64,000 bases of DNA from Pusillimonas sp. MFBS29 (GCF_020687695.1 NZ_JAJEWL010000008.1:62001-126000); one strand, 5' to 3'. Shown: positions 52,364-62,216, numbered from the stretch's first letter. Made by a program: numbers and translations. The notes: generated from the letters alone by a model not told the origin.

Positions 52364-53347
52364 TCAGTCCAGTTTCTCGATACCTGCTTCTTCGATAATG
52401 GACGCCCACTTCTTCGCCTGGCTGTCAATCAGGTCCTTGAACTGCTCAGGCGTGGTATAGCTTGCCTCGGCACCAAAGGTTGCCAGCGATTTCTTGACCT
52501 CGCCATCCTGCAACGCCTTCTCCAGAGACTTGTTAAGCCTTGTTATAACTTCTGCAGGCGTTCCGGCCGGCGCAACGATTCCACCCCATGAAATGGTTTC
52601 ATAGCCTTTTACGCCTGCTTCATCAACGGTCGGCACATCGGGCAGCAGAGGCAAGCGATGAAGACTGCTGACACCCAGGCCGCGAACTTTACCGGCCTGA
52701 ATCAGCGGCACGGCCTCGGAGGAATTCGAGAACATGTAGTCCAGACGACCTCCAATCAAGTCCTGCAGCGCGGCCGGCCCGCTGTTGTAGGGCACGAACA
52801 AGACGTCTATTTTGGCCAGGCTCTTGAACAGCTCGCCACCCATATGGCCGGTCGTTCCCACTCCGGACGCTCCGTAGGAAAGCTTGCCTGGTTCGGCTTT
52901 GGCCTTCTTGAGCAAGTCGGCAACAGAATGGATGTCTGATTGCGCCGGCACAATCAGCACGTTATAGAGGCTGAACATCTGCCCCACCGGGGTAAGATCC
53001 TGGTCCACATCGTACGGAAGCTTTTTGAACAAGGCCTGATTGACTGACAAGGTGTTGATATTGCCGTAACCGACCGTATAGCCGTCGGCCTTGGAGTCTT
53101 TAAGCGCCACGATCCCGATACCGCCGGCCGCACCTGGCTTGTTTTCAACAATAATGCTCTGGCCTACGTCCTGAGCAATCGCGTTGGCAATGACACGCGA
53201 CAGCACATCCGGCGAACCACCGGCCGCAGAAGGCACAATAAACTTAATGGGATGCTCGGGATACTTTCCCTGAGCCGCCGTTGCTGCTACCAGACTCAGC
53301 CCTGCAATAGCTATGGCTATTTTTTTTGGAATAGTTAGGGTATACAT
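52364..53347 (-). CDS. Bug/TctC-family periplasmic receptor
   Basis: A 327-residue Bug receptor with a signal peptide (IAIAIAGLSLVAATAAQG) and the motifs IKFIVPSAAGGSPDVLSR, ENKPGAAGGIG, KADGYTVGYG and LPDVPTVDEAGVKGYE. It sits with D-aminoacylase and is divergent from a LysR gene, so it may bind an N-acylated amino acid or related acid. No permease partner is nearby. Confidence 0.9.
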   Translation of the reverse strand: MYTLTIPKKIAIAIAGLSLVAATAAQGKYPEHPIKFIVPSAAGGSPDVLSRVIANAIAQDVGQSIIVENKPGAAGGIGIVALKDSKADGYTVGYGNINTLSVNQALFKKLPYDVDQDLTPVGQMFSLYNVLIVPAQSDIHSVADLLKKAKAEPGKLSYGASGVGTTGHMGGELFKSLAKIDVLFVPYNSGPAALQDLIGGRLDYMFSNSSEAVPLIQAGKVRGLGVSSLHRLPLLPDVPTVDEAGVKGYETISWGGIVAPAGTPAEVITRLNKSLEKALQDGEVKKSLATFGAEASYTTPEQFKDLIDSQAKKWASIIEEAGIEKLD

Positions 53348-53460
53348 TTTTTGTTATCCTCCTTTGGAACATAAAGGCTACAAATTAGCACCGTCCGTCC
53401 CAAACGTATCCATAGAAAAATGTACCAGCACCATAACGTTGGTCTATCGTTGCCTTTCCT

Positions 53461-54390
53461 ATGCAAGAAGCACCACCCAGAAGCGCGCGCACCCCTCTGA
53501 GCTTTCGACAGATCGAAGTATTTCGGGCCATTATGGTGACGGGCTCCATCAGCGCTGCCGGTCGTATGCTCCATGTGTCGCAGCCGGCAATCAGCCGTGT
53601 CCTCGCCTTGAGCGAAACCCGTCTGGGCTATCAGCTTTTTGAGCGCAGCAAAACCCGCCTGATCCCGACACGCGAAGCAACCCGGCTTTTTACAGAAGTC
53701 GAGAAAATCTACGAAAACATCCAGTCGATCAATGACCTGGCGATCAGCCTGGGAGAGTCGGAAATTGGCCCCCTAAAGCTGATCAGCAGCGCAAGTTTTG
53801 CTCAGCGCATGATTCCATCGGCGCTCATGCATGTCTATACGAAAAATCCCAATGCCAAGGTTGATTATCGCAATACCACCTTCGACCAGATGCTCGGACA
53901 TTTCCTGGCAGGCAGGGCGCATCTTGGCATCACGCTGCAACCCTCGGACAACCCGTCGCTGACCTCGGTTGCACTGGGCACAGAGCCTCTGGTTTGTATT
54001 GCACCAAAAGGCCACCCGTTGCAAACCCTGGGCGTCGTCACACCCGGCGACATCACTGGTCATCAATGGATAGACTATCCGGCCGACGCCCCCCTGGGCC
54101 AGGCCTTAAGCGCCTTCTTCGCCGATACGGCCAAACCAAAAACCACCATCGAAGTGCACTCGTCTGCGACAGCAGTCGCTTGCGTCATGCAGGGGCTTGG
54201 CATTGCCCTGGTCGATAGCTGGAGCATTCCCACCGAAGCCTTGCCTCATATTGAAATCAGGCAAATCACACCCAGAACTGCCTTGACCATCTGGGCCACT
54301 TATTCCCATGTTGATCCCCTGCCCTTGCTGGGCCGGCGCATGTTGGCCGCCATCGAAAAAGTTCTTGCCGAAGAAGCCATCAAACTATGA
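53461..54390 (+). CDS. LysR-family transcriptional regulator
   Basis: A 309-residue LysR protein. The DNA-binding part has LSFRQIEVFRAIMVTGSISA and LHVSQPAISRVLALSETRLG; the effector domain follows. It is divergent from the Bug and D-aminoacylase operon and upstream of the carbamoylase gene. It probably controls this D-amino acid salvage block in response to its substrate. Ligand unknown. Confidence 0.88.
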   Translation: MQEAPPRSARTPLSFRQIEVFRAIMVTGSISAAGRMLHVSQPAISRVLALSETRLGYQLFERSKTRLIPTREATRLFTEVEKIYENIQSINDLAISLGESEIGPLKLISSASFAQRMIPSALMHVYTKNPNAKVDYRNTTFDQMLGHFLAGRAHLGITLQPSDNPSLTSVALGTEPLVCIAPKGHPLQTLGVVTPGDITGHQWIDYPADAPLGQALSAFFADTAKPKTTIEVHSSATAVACVMQGLGIALVDSWSIPTEALPHIEIRQITPRTALTIWATYSHVDPLPLLGRRMLAAIEKVLAEEAIKL

Positions 54391-54581
54391 CGGCAGGTCA
54401 TAACCTGACATTATCAACGGGATGGCCGCCAGTCGTGCATGAACCACGCCAAACCCAGCAGGCAAGCCGGAATCTGAGGCAATACCCCGAGGCTTGAGCA
54501 TATCCACGGCACTATCGTCCGGGATTTACGAAACCCTCTGTTATTGGCATGCTGGGTACAGTTCATGCAAAGAGGAGAATC

Positions 54582-55526
54582 ATGACCATGCATTCGAGAA
54601 AGGTGGGCCTGGCCGTCGCCCAGATGGGAGCTGTCAATCTTGCGGACAGCCGCGCAAGCGTCGTAAAGAGACTTGTGGAAATGATGCGCGAAGCGCATGG
54701 CCGAGGGGCTGATTTCGTGGTCTTTCCGGAACTGGCCTTAACCACATTCTTTCCGCGCTACTGGATGTCCATGCAAGAAGCGGAACAACGCTACTTTGAA
54801 ACAAGCATGCCCAATGCCGACGTTCAACCCCTGTTTGATACGGCAAAAAGTCTGGGCGTGGGCTTTTACCTTGGTTATGCCGAACTGACACCAGATGGCC
54901 AGCGGTTCAACGCGTCGATCCTGGTCAACAAACAGGCTGAAATAGTCGGCAAGTACCGCAAGATTCATCTGCCTGGCCATGACGACCATAAGCTCGACGC
55001 ACCGTTCCAGCATCTTGAGAAGAAATACTTCGATGTCGGTGATCAGCCGTTCGGCGTTTGGAACCTGGACGAGATCAAAATGGGCATGTGCTTGTGCAAT
55101 GACCGCCGCTGGCCGGAAACGTGGCGGGTGATGTCGTTGCAGAGCGCTGAAATCATTGTATTGGGCTATAACACGCCATCCCGGAACATTCATTGGCCCG
55201 AACCCGTGCACCTTAGAATGCACCACCACTTGATTACATTGCAAGCCAGTGCCTACCAAAATTGTGTCTGGGCTGCAGCGGCCGCAAAATGTGGATACGA
55301 AGACGGGCATCACATGATTGGCGGCTCGGTCATCGTGGCTCCAACCGGAGAAATCGTAGCCCAGGCAAGTACCGAGGACGACGAGGTAATAAGCGTCAGT
55401 GCCGACCTGGCACTGGCAGAAACCTTCAGGAAAAATGTTTTTGACTTTGCACGGCATCGCCGCCCTGAACATTACCGACTGATAGTAGAGCGGACTGGTC
55501 CCGGAGAGCCGCTGGAACGCGCTTAG
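54582..55526 (+). CDS. N-carbamoyl-D-amino acid hydrolase (nitrilase superfamily)
   Basis: A 314-residue carbon-nitrogen hydrolase with the catalytic triad E50 (VVFPELALTTFFPR), K127 (KYRKIHLPGH) and C172 (GMCLCNDRRWPETWRVM). The flanking FQHLEKKYF and the layout follow the Agrobacterium D-carbamoylase closely. It releases D-amino acids, CO2 and ammonia. AGGAGA lies just before the ATG at 54582. With D-aminoacylase nearby, the block handles N-blocked D-amino acids; no hydantoinase is seen. Confidence 0.88.
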   Translation: MTMHSRKVGLAVAQMGAVNLADSRASVVKRLVEMMREAHGRGADFVVFPELALTTFFPRYWMSMQEAEQRYFETSMPNADVQPLFDTAKSLGVGFYLGYAELTPDGQRFNASILVNKQAEIVGKYRKIHLPGHDDHKLDAPFQHLEKKYFDVGDQPFGVWNLDEIKMGMCLCNDRRWPETWRVMSLQSAEIIVLGYNTPSRNIHWPEPVHLRMHHHLITLQASAYQNCVWAAAAAKCGYEDGHHMIGGSVIVAPTGEIVAQASTEDDEVISVSADLALAETFRKNVFDFARHRRPEHYRLIVERTGPGEPLERA

Positions 55527-55604
55527 CCTTGTTCGTGCAAGACCAGTACAATGAGCGGGCAGATATTCACCATGATTTTGCACCAGCATCTCGGGAACCT
55601 GAAA

Positions 55605-56666
55605 ATGAAAGACTCAGCCTCCACTCCAGAGCCAGTACGCCTGACTTCTTTGTCCCACGGTGGTGGCTGCGGCTGCAAGATTGCCCCTGGCGTGCTGTCG
55701 GAACTGCTGGCGGGTATCCCGGCAACACAACCGTATGCCGCACTGATGGTGGGCAATGAAACATCCGACGATGCAGCGGTGTACAAACTGAATGATCAGC
55801 AAGCCCTGATTGCAACCACCGATTTCTTCATGCCCATTGTCGACGATCCTTACGACTTCGGGCGCATTGCAGCTGCCAATGCCCTGTCGGACATCTATGC
55901 CATGGGCGGCTCGCCCATCATGGCATTGGCCCTGGTCGGCATGCCGATCAACGTGCTGCCAAAGGCCGATATCGCCGGCATCCTGCAAGGTGGGGCGGCC
56001 ATCTGTGCCCAGGCCGGCATACCGGTTGCAGGCGGACACTCCATAGACTCGGTCGAACCCATCTATGGGCTGGCAGCGATGGGCCTGGCCCACCCTGACC
56101 AGATCCGGCGCAACAGTGACGCCCGCGCAGGTGACGTGCTGATATTGGGCAAGGCATTGGGCGTAGGCATTCTTTCGGCTGCCCTGAAGAAGAACATCCT
56201 GGATGCCGATGGCTACAAGGCCATGATAGACAGCACCACGCTGCTGAACCGGCCGGGCGCCACGCTGGGTGGGCTGAACGGCGTACACGCCATTACGGAC
56301 GTAACGGGATTTGGTTTGCTGGGCCATACACTGGAAATTGCACGGGCTTCGGGGCTGACCGCAAAACTGCGTTATGCCGATCTGCCGTGGCTGGCCGGCG
56401 TACAGGCATTGGCAGCCCAGGGAGCCATTACCGGGGCCTCGGGCCGCAACTGGGCTTCTTATGGTGAACACATCATGCTGGATCCATCGATAGGTGGCAC
56501 ACAGCAAGCCTTGTTGTGCGATCCGCAAACTTCAGGCGGCCTGCTGGTGGCATGTGCGCCCGATACAGTCACTCAAGTGTTGGACATCTTCCAGTCTGAA
56601 GGCTTTGCGCAAGCCGCCGTCGTAGGTGAGCTGACCGAAGGCCCGGGGCAGGTGCAGGTTGCATAA
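55605..56666 (+). CDS. selD: Selenide, water dikinase SelD
   Basis: A 353-residue enzyme that makes selenophosphate from selenide and ATP. The N-terminus LTSLSHGGGCGCKIAPG holds catalytic C22 and K25 (a Cys form, not Sec). Later motifs are TTDFFMPIVDDPYDFGRIAA, AMGGSPIMALALVG and ITDVTGFGLLGHTLE. I start at 55605 (MKDSAS) as E. coli SelD starts at a similar place; an ATG at 55551 is possible, and the Shine-Dalgarno sequence is weak. It supplies SelA, though the sel genes are separated by about 4.7 kb. Confidence 0.93.
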   Translation: MKDSASTPEPVRLTSLSHGGGCGCKIAPGVLSELLAGIPATQPYAALMVGNETSDDAAVYKLNDQQALIATTDFFMPIVDDPYDFGRIAAANALSDIYAMGGSPIMALALVGMPINVLPKADIAGILQGGAAICAQAGIPVAGGHSIDSVEPIYGLAAMGLAHPDQIRRNSDARAGDVLILGKALGVGILSAALKKNILDADGYKAMIDSTTLLNRPGATLGGLNGVHAITDVTGFGLLGHTLEIARASGLTAKLRYADLPWLAGVQALAAQGAITGASGRNWASYGEHIMLDPSIGGTQQALLCDPQTSGGLLVACAPDTVTQVLDIFQSEGFAQAAVVGELTEGPGQVQVA

Positions 56667-56692
56667 CAGGTTGCCGGCACCGGCGCGCCGTG

Positions 56693-57613
56693 CTATTTGC
56701 GCAGGCGCTGCACGACCTTGACCAGGCCCAGCACGACAAACCCGGCAGCCACACCCAGCATGCCATTGGCCAGTGTGGGGCCCGCCACCGCCAGTAAATT
56801 TGCGATAAAACCCGGCCAGCTATCGGCGGTGGGCAGCAAATTGTGCAACCACGCTTCGAAGCCTGGCAAGCCATGGGCCAATATGCCCCCGCCCACCAGA
56901 AACATGGCGATCGTACCGACTATGGACAGCCCTTTCATCAGGTAGGGAGCCACGGAAAGTATTGCGCGCCCTGTTGCGGACAGTATGACGCTTGAGCGCT
57001 GGCTGAGATAAAGCCCTGCGTCGTCCAGCTTGACCACACTCGCCACAAATCCATAGACCCCTACCGTCATGATCAAGGCAATGACAGAGACCACGGTTGC
57101 TTGCGTTGCAAAGGGGGCCGTAGCCACTGTACCCAGGGTAATGGCAATGATTTCGGCCGATAATATGAAATCGGTCTGGATGGCCCCTTTGATCTTGGCT
57201 TGTTCAGGCGTCACGCCTTCGGGCGATGCCACATCGGCCTTCAGGCTATTAGCATCAAGATGAGCGCGGTCTTCCCGATGAAAAAGGCTATGCAGGACTT
57301 TTTCCACCCCTTCGTAGCACAGGTATAGCCCGCCCAGCATCAGCAAGGGCGTAATTGCAACGGGAAAGAATGCGCTGATGGCCAATGCGGCCGGCACCAG
57401 GATGAGCTTGTTCAGGAAGGAGCCCTTGGCGACCGCCCAGACCACGGGTAACTCGCGCTTGGCCACCACACCGCTGACCTGCTGGGCATTCAGCGCAATA
57501 TCGTCACCCAAAACGCCGGCTGTTTTCTTTCCTGCTGCCTTGGTCAGCAGGGCTACGTCATCGAGTACGCTTGCTATGTCATCAAGCAAGGCTAACAGGC
57601 TTGCACCGGCCAT
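56693..57613 (-). CDS. DUF808-family inner membrane protein
   Basis: A 306-residue membrane protein. The N-terminal [21 protein letters not shown] and the following [20 protein letters not shown] are the DUF808/YedI signature. Several hydrophobic helices follow, and the chain ends with Arg/Lys. The function of the family is not known. It converges on selD with a 26-base gap. Confidence 0.85.
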   Translation of the reverse strand: MAGASLLALLDDIASVLDDVALLTKAAGKKTAGVLGDDIALNAQQVSGVVAKRELPVVWAVAKGSFLNKLILVPAALAISAFFPVAITPLLMLGGLYLCYEGVEKVLHSLFHREDRAHLDANSLKADVASPEGVTPEQAKIKGAIQTDFILSAEIIAITLGTVATAPFATQATVVSVIALIMTVGVYGFVASVVKLDDAGLYLSQRSSVILSATGRAILSVAPYLMKGLSIVGTIAMFLVGGGILAHGLPGFEAWLHNLLPTADSWPGFIANLLAVAGPTLANGMLGVAAGFVVLGLVKVVQRLRK

Positions 57614-57664
57614 TGATTTCCTGGGTGTTTGCAGATCAAACCATAATAATGCAATCGGCGGCCG

Positions 57665-58051
57665 TTAGCCAAACAATCCGTCTTCGTCGAGCAAGTCGTA
57701 TACGATCTGTTCGTTGGCTGCAAGACCGCGCCGGATTGCCGCGGGAATGGAACTGCGCACTTTCCTGCACAACCCCGGCTTCTCGATTACCTCGATATTC
57801 AAGCCCATAACCGTCCGCACCTCGTTCGGGCCCACGGTGACCTGCACCTCCACGCCCAGCTGCTTGTAGATGAGCGCCTGCACATGGCGCAGGTCAGCCA
57901 GGCTGGAAACTCGCTCCAGCCGCATAATCAGACGCTTTTCTTCTTCACGTGTCAGCCACAGCACCCGCATGTCGCTATCGGGACTGGACAGCAGTTGCTC
58001 TCGATCGCAAATGCAGGAACCCGGCGGGCACGCCGTGCGCAGAGAAGGCAT
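57665..58051 (-). CDS. Conserved-looking hypothetical protein
   Basis: A 128-residue soluble protein starting MPSLRTACPPGSCICDREQL. It has an N-terminal Cys cluster (CPPGSCIC), a mostly helical middle (LTREEEKRLIMRLERVSSLA), a beta-rich VEVQVTVGPNEVRTVMG and an acidic end, DLLDEDGLFG. I do not recognise a named family. It ends 51 bases behind DUF808 and starts 13 bases beyond the ligase stop, so it may be the last gene of the ligase operon. The start is uncertain; an upstream in-frame ATG at 58102 would overlap the ligase. Confidence 0.65.
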   Translation of the reverse strand: MPSLRTACPPGSCICDREQLLSSPDSDMRVLWLTREEEKRLIMRLERVSSLADLRHVQALIYKQLGVEVQVTVGPNEVRTVMGLNIEVIEKPGLCRKVRSSIPAAIRRGLAANEQIVYDLLDEDGLFG

Positions 58052-58064
58052 TGCTGACACATTC

Positions 58065-59615
58065 CTAGGTTGGGCTGACCTCCGTTTCAGCCCAGAGATC
58101 AACCAGTTTCAAACGCTGCACTTTACCCGAAGGCCCTTTGGGCAGCTCATCGATAATACGAATTTCACGCGGCGATTTGTATGAGCCCAAGGCGCTACGA
58201 CAATGTACCAGCAGTTCTGCTTCGTCGACCAGCGCACCGGGCTTGAGGGTAACCGCCGCATAGATTTCCTGCCCGTAGTTTTCATCGGGCAACCCCACCG
58301 CAGCCGCTTCAAGCACGGCCGCATGCCCCAGCAAGGCTTCGTCGATTTCGCGTGGTGCTATGTTCTCTCCGCCTTTGATGATCAGCTCTTTGATACGGCC
58401 GGTGATTCTGTAATAGCCCTCGGCATCACGATAGCCCAGGTCACCCGTGCGCAACCAGCCATCGGAATCGAAGGCCTTGGCGGTTTCTTCGGGGTTGTCG
58501 AGATAACCCTGCATGACGTTGGGACCACGCAGCATGACCTCACCTATCTCGCCATCTGCCGCATTCCCGCCATCTTTACCGGCAACCCGCGCCTCAACGC
58601 CGCAGGGCAAACCGGGTGAGCCATAGCGTCTGCCGGCCGGATCCTGAGGATTGCAGAAGATCACCGACGAGGTTTCGGTCATGCCCATGGCCTCGATGAC
58701 AGGCACGCCGAAGCGTTGCTCAAAAGCCTGGTGATGCTCTACCGGCAACGGCGCAGATGCGGACCGTCCAAAACGGACGCTGGTATGCGACCCGTCAGTG
58801 GCGGCGGGTTCCGCATTGAGCAAATAGGCAATGATGGTGGGCACCATATTCAGCCAGGTGCATTCATAGCGTTCAACGAACTCCCACCAGCGGCTGGCAC
58901 TGAAACGTCGTGGTGCAACAATGCTGCCGCCCGAAATAAAAGGCGTCAGTGTCGCGATGACTTGTCCGTTGATATGATAAAGAGGCAATGCCGACAGCAC
59001 TCGGTCATCAGGACCCAGACCATGCCATTGGGCCACGGAGCGTGCTCCGTGCAGCAGATTGGCGTGGCTGAGCGGCACCCCCTTGGGCACGCCTGTGGTG
59101 CCGGATGTGTACATCAGCAGAGCAATGTCATCTGGCCCGGGGGCCGGGGCGTGCTCCAGCGACGGCCCGTCAAACTCGAACTGCGCTGCATCAGGATCCA
59201 CCTGAATGATTTCCGGTATCGCCTGGGCTTCCGGGAGCTGCGGAAGAACAGATTGAACGGAATCGACCAGATCCTCACAGGTAATGACCTTACGTGCCTT
59301 GCTGTGGCGCAGGCAATGCAGTAATTGTGCAGGCGTGGCCAGCAGGTTCAACGGCACGATAACGTGGCCGGTGGCCATCGCCGCCAGAAATATCAAACCC
59401 GCCTGCATGCCATTGGGCAGCAGCATGGCAATACGGTCACCCGGCTTCAGGCCCGCGCCTGCCGCCCAGCGGGCAAAGCGCCCGGTCTGCTGCGCCAGTT
59501 CTCCGTAGCTCAGGCGCCGGTCGTTTTCGGGTGCAATAAGAAACAATGCTTCGGACTGTTGTTGCGCATGAAGGCGAAGCTGTTCCTGCAAAGTCTGGGC
59601 AGTATGGATTTTCAT
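58065..59615 (-). CDS. AMP-forming acyl-CoA ligase (SauT-like candidate)
   Basis: A 516-residue ANL-family ligase. The nucleotide loop MYTSGTTGVPKGVPLSH, MGMTETSS, the hinge GWLRTGDLGYRD and the catalytic Lys in LPKGPSGKVQRLKLV are in place. It joins a carboxylate to CoA via an acyl-AMP. It overlaps the acylating aldehyde dehydrogenase by four bases. That pairing occurs in sulfoacetate degradation (SauT and SauS of Cupriavidus), where the acid is activated and then reduced to sulfoacetaldehyde. Another acid such as oxalate or malonate remains possible. Confidence 0.8.
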   Translation of the reverse strand: MKIHTAQTLQEQLRLHAQQQSEALFLIAPENDRRLSYGELAQQTGRFARWAAGAGLKPGDRIAMLLPNGMQAGLIFLAAMATGHVIVPLNLLATPAQLLHCLRHSKARKVITCEDLVDSVQSVLPQLPEAQAIPEIIQVDPDAAQFEFDGPSLEHAPAPGPDDIALLMYTSGTTGVPKGVPLSHANLLHGARSVAQWHGLGPDDRVLSALPLYHINGQVIATLTPFISGGSIVAPRRFSASRWWEFVERYECTWLNMVPTIIAYLLNAEPAATDGSHTSVRFGRSASAPLPVEHHQAFEQRFGVPVIEAMGMTETSSVIFCNPQDPAGRRYGSPGLPCGVEARVAGKDGGNAADGEIGEVMLRGPNVMQGYLDNPEETAKAFDSDGWLRTGDLGYRDAEGYYRITGRIKELIIKGGENIAPREIDEALLGHAAVLEAAAVGLPDENYGQEIYAAVTLKPGALVDEAELLVHCRSALGSYKSPREIRIIDELPKGPSGKVQRLKLVDLWAETEVSPT

Positions 59616-61069
59616 CTTCCGAACCTGTCAAAGAAAGAGCCAAAGATTTGTTCCTCGGTGGGCTCGCTGCCCGCTATCGGGAACACTACCCGTGTGGTGT
59701 TCAAGTACTGCCGGTAGTCCATATTGGAAGAGAAATTGTTGCCGCCCCAGGTACCGCAACCCATGGATAGCGAAAAAGGCAGCCCGTTCTCGAAGCTGCC
59801 GCCGGTGGCCACAGTATGAGGCTGATTGACGATGACGCGGGCAACGGGCAGTGCTTCGGCCAGGTGTCTGGATGGTGCATCGGCCTGGGCAGGATCTATA
59901 TGCAGGCTGACCGAGTGCCCCGCCCCCTGATACGCATAGATCGAGGCGACGATCTGAACGGCATGCGCGCGATCACGGCTGCGGTACAGCGTCAGGACCG
60001 GAGACAGTTTCTCACCTGAGAACGGATGATCAGGGCCAAAACCATCTTCTTCCACCAGCAATGCCTTGGCCTGCGTCAGTTCCGGGCGCTGCAAGCCGGC
60101 AGTCGATGCAATCACACCGGCCGACTTGCCGGTAACTGCGGCAGACAACTTGCCTTCCGGCCACATGGTCGCCTGCAATGCTGTCTTTTCTTCCGCGTCA
60201 AGCAAAACGCCGCCAAGCCTCGCAAACTCCGCGGCAAATTGGTCGACAACGGATTCATCGACAATAACGCTGTTTTCGGACGAGCAGCTCGTCGCGTTGT
60301 CAAAAGTCTTGGACAGCATGATCCGTTCAGCGGCAGCCTTCAGGTCGGCCGTGGCATCAACGATGCTGGCAACGTTGCCGGCTCCGACACCAAACGCCGG
60401 GGTACCACTGAGATAGGCCGCACGCACATTGGCCTGGCTGCCGGTGGCCACCACCAGATCAGCCTGCATCATCAGTGCATGGGTCAGTGCCTTGGATACC
60501 GGAGACGGCAACATTTGCACCAGACCTTCGGCAAGATCGCGATCCATACCGGTGCGTTCAAGCTCGTCGTGAATATAGCCCAGCAGCATTCTGCAAGTAC
60601 TTACCCCCTTCGGAGAAGGGGCAACGATGACGGCATTCCGGCACTTCAGCGCGTTGATGATCTTGTTTGCAGGGGTCGCACCAGGGTTGGTGGACGGTGT
60701 AATCGCCGCCACCACACCTACGGGTCGTGCAAACTCGATCAGGCCGAGCTCGGGAGACTCTGACACCACCCCTACGGTACGGGCACGCTGCAGATCGCGC
60801 AGCAAGCCCAAGGTCTTGCGATGGTTCTTGGTGATCTTGTCTTGCACATTGCCCAGGCCCGTATCGTGTACGGCAAGCTCGGCCAGCTTGCGATTGCGGT
60901 CGGGCTCCATAATGGCCCACCCGCACGCCACCGCCAGATCATCCGCTTGCTGCTGTGTGTAATGATCGATGGCCTGCTGGGCGTGACGTGCACGCTGCAC
61001 CAACTCAGCCACTTGAGCCATAGCCTCATCGTCGGTGCGCAAGGGTAAATCGGACGGTAACTTCTGCAT
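59612..61069 (-). CDS. CoA-acylating aldehyde dehydrogenase (SauS-like candidate)
   Basis: A 485-residue aldehyde dehydrogenase of the CoA-dependent type, with catalytic Cys262 in FDNATSCSSENSV and the family pattern ITPSTNPGATPANKIINALK, FGVGAGNVASIVD, and the late SMGCGTWGGNNFS. It interconverts an acyl-CoA and the aldehyde with NAD(P)H. It precedes the ligase gene, overlapping it by four bases. The pair resembles SauS/SauT; substrate not proven. The start is at 61069, with GGAGT in front. Confidence 0.85.
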   Translation of the reverse strand: MQKLPSDLPLRTDDEAMAQVAELVQRARHAQQAIDHYTQQQADDLAVACGWAIMEPDRNRKLAELAVHDTGLGNVQDKITKNHRKTLGLLRDLQRARTVGVVSESPELGLIEFARPVGVVAAITPSTNPGATPANKIINALKCRNAVIVAPSPKGVSTCRMLLGYIHDELERTGMDRDLAEGLVQMLPSPVSKALTHALMMQADLVVATGSQANVRAAYLSGTPAFGVGAGNVASIVDATADLKAAAERIMLSKTFDNATSCSSENSVIVDESVVDQFAAEFARLGGVLLDAEEKTALQATMWPEGKLSAAVTGKSAGVIASTAGLQRPELTQAKALLVEEDGFGPDHPFSGEKLSPVLTLYRSRDRAHAVQIVASIYAYQGAGHSVSLHIDPAQADAPSRHLAEALPVARVIVNQPHTVATGGSFENGLPFSLSMGCGTWGGNNFSSNMDYRQYLNTTRVVFPIAGSEPTEEQIFGSFFDRFGR

Positions 61070-61100
61070 GATGCCAATACTCCTGTAATGTCTGTATACG

Positions 61101-62132
61101 TTAATTAATCTGGATGTGAGCCTCTTTGGCCAAAGAAGCCCATTTGGTCAGTTCGGTGGTAACGACCTCGTTCAGTTCCGCCGATGTACTGCCTACAGCC
61201 TCGGCTCCCTGACCAAGCAGCTTCTCTTTGATTTCCGGCTTTTGCACAGTCACTGATACTGCCTTGGCCAGACGGTCGATAACCGGCTGTGGCGTCGTGC
61301 TCGGCACGAACATGGCATACCAGGAATCCACTTCGAAATCAGGAACGCCAGACTCTTGTATCGTGGGTACATCGGGGAACATAGGACTGCGTTTCGCTGT
61401 GGACACTGCCAGGGCTTTCAGCTGTCCAGTCTTGACGAAACCTGCCGCGGCAGGAATCGACACCCACAGCAACGGAATCTGATTGCCCAGCACATCATTG
61501 ATGCCCGGCCCACCGCCACGATAGGGGATATGCTGCATTTTGGTATTGGTGCGCAAGCCCAACAGTTCACCGGCTATGTGGCTGGGCGAACCATTGCCTA
61601 CCGACCCATATGAAATTTCGCCTGGTTTGGCCCTGGCCTGTTCAAGCAGCTCGGCGACGTTGTTGGCCGAAAACTGTTTATTGGCAACCAGAATCTGGGG
61701 TAAGGAGGCAACCATCGATACGGGGGCAAAGTCTTTGGCGGTGTCGAAGTTCAGCTTCTTGTAGATGGCGGGATTGATAGTGTGCGACGACAAGGTAAAC
61801 AAGACGGTATAGCCATCAGGATCCGCACGCGCTACCGCTTCGGTACCTATCATGCCGGCGGCGCCACCGCGATTCTCTATCACTACCGTCTGCCCAAGCT
61901 GCTTGCTGAGATCCTCTTGCATGATTCGGGCAATGATATCGGTGCCACCACCTGGAGGATATGGAACCACCATGCGTATGGGGCGATCGGGCCAGTTGTC
62001 GGCCATGACAACTGGTGCGGTCATGGTCAGACCAGTCGCCACAGCCATTCCTGCAGCTAATTTTGACCAACGACCAGATTTCTGGAACTGACTGCCACTA
62101 CGGGAACCACTGTTCAACGCTGGAATAGACAT
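61101..62132 (-). CDS. Bug/TctC-family periplasmic receptor
   Basis: A 343-residue Bug receptor with an unusually long N-region before the hydrophobic LAAGMAVATGLTMTAPVVMA, then IRMVVPYPPGGGTDIIAR, ENRGGAAGMIG, DPDGYTVLFT and MFPDVPTIQESGVPDFE. It lies 31 bases upstream of the aldehyde dehydrogenase and would bind the acid that the ligase activates. In Cupriavidus the sau operon has a transporter (SauU) instead. Confidence 0.9.
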   Translation of the reverse strand: MSIPALNSGSRSGSQFQKSGRWSKLAAGMAVATGLTMTAPVVMADNWPDRPIRMVVPYPPGGGTDIIARIMQEDLSKQLGQTVVIENRGGAAGMIGTEAVARADPDGYTVLFTLSSHTINPAIYKKLNFDTAKDFAPVSMVASLPQILVANKQFSANNVAELLEQARAKPGEISYGSVGNGSPSHIAGELLGLRTNTKMQHIPYRGGGPGINDVLGNQIPLLWVSIPAAAGFVKTGQLKALAVSTAKRSPMFPDVPTIQESGVPDFEVDSWYAMFVPSTTPQPVIDRLAKAVSVTVQKPEIKEKLLGQGAEAVGSTSAELNEVVTTELTKWASLAKEAHIQIN

Positions 62133-62216
62133 TGTTGTCTCCTTGCCGGTGTTGCCGCCAGACTGGCGGCTTGTGATTAACCTCTTGTTGTCATGTTCTG
62201 CTCGAGTTCTTTCGTA

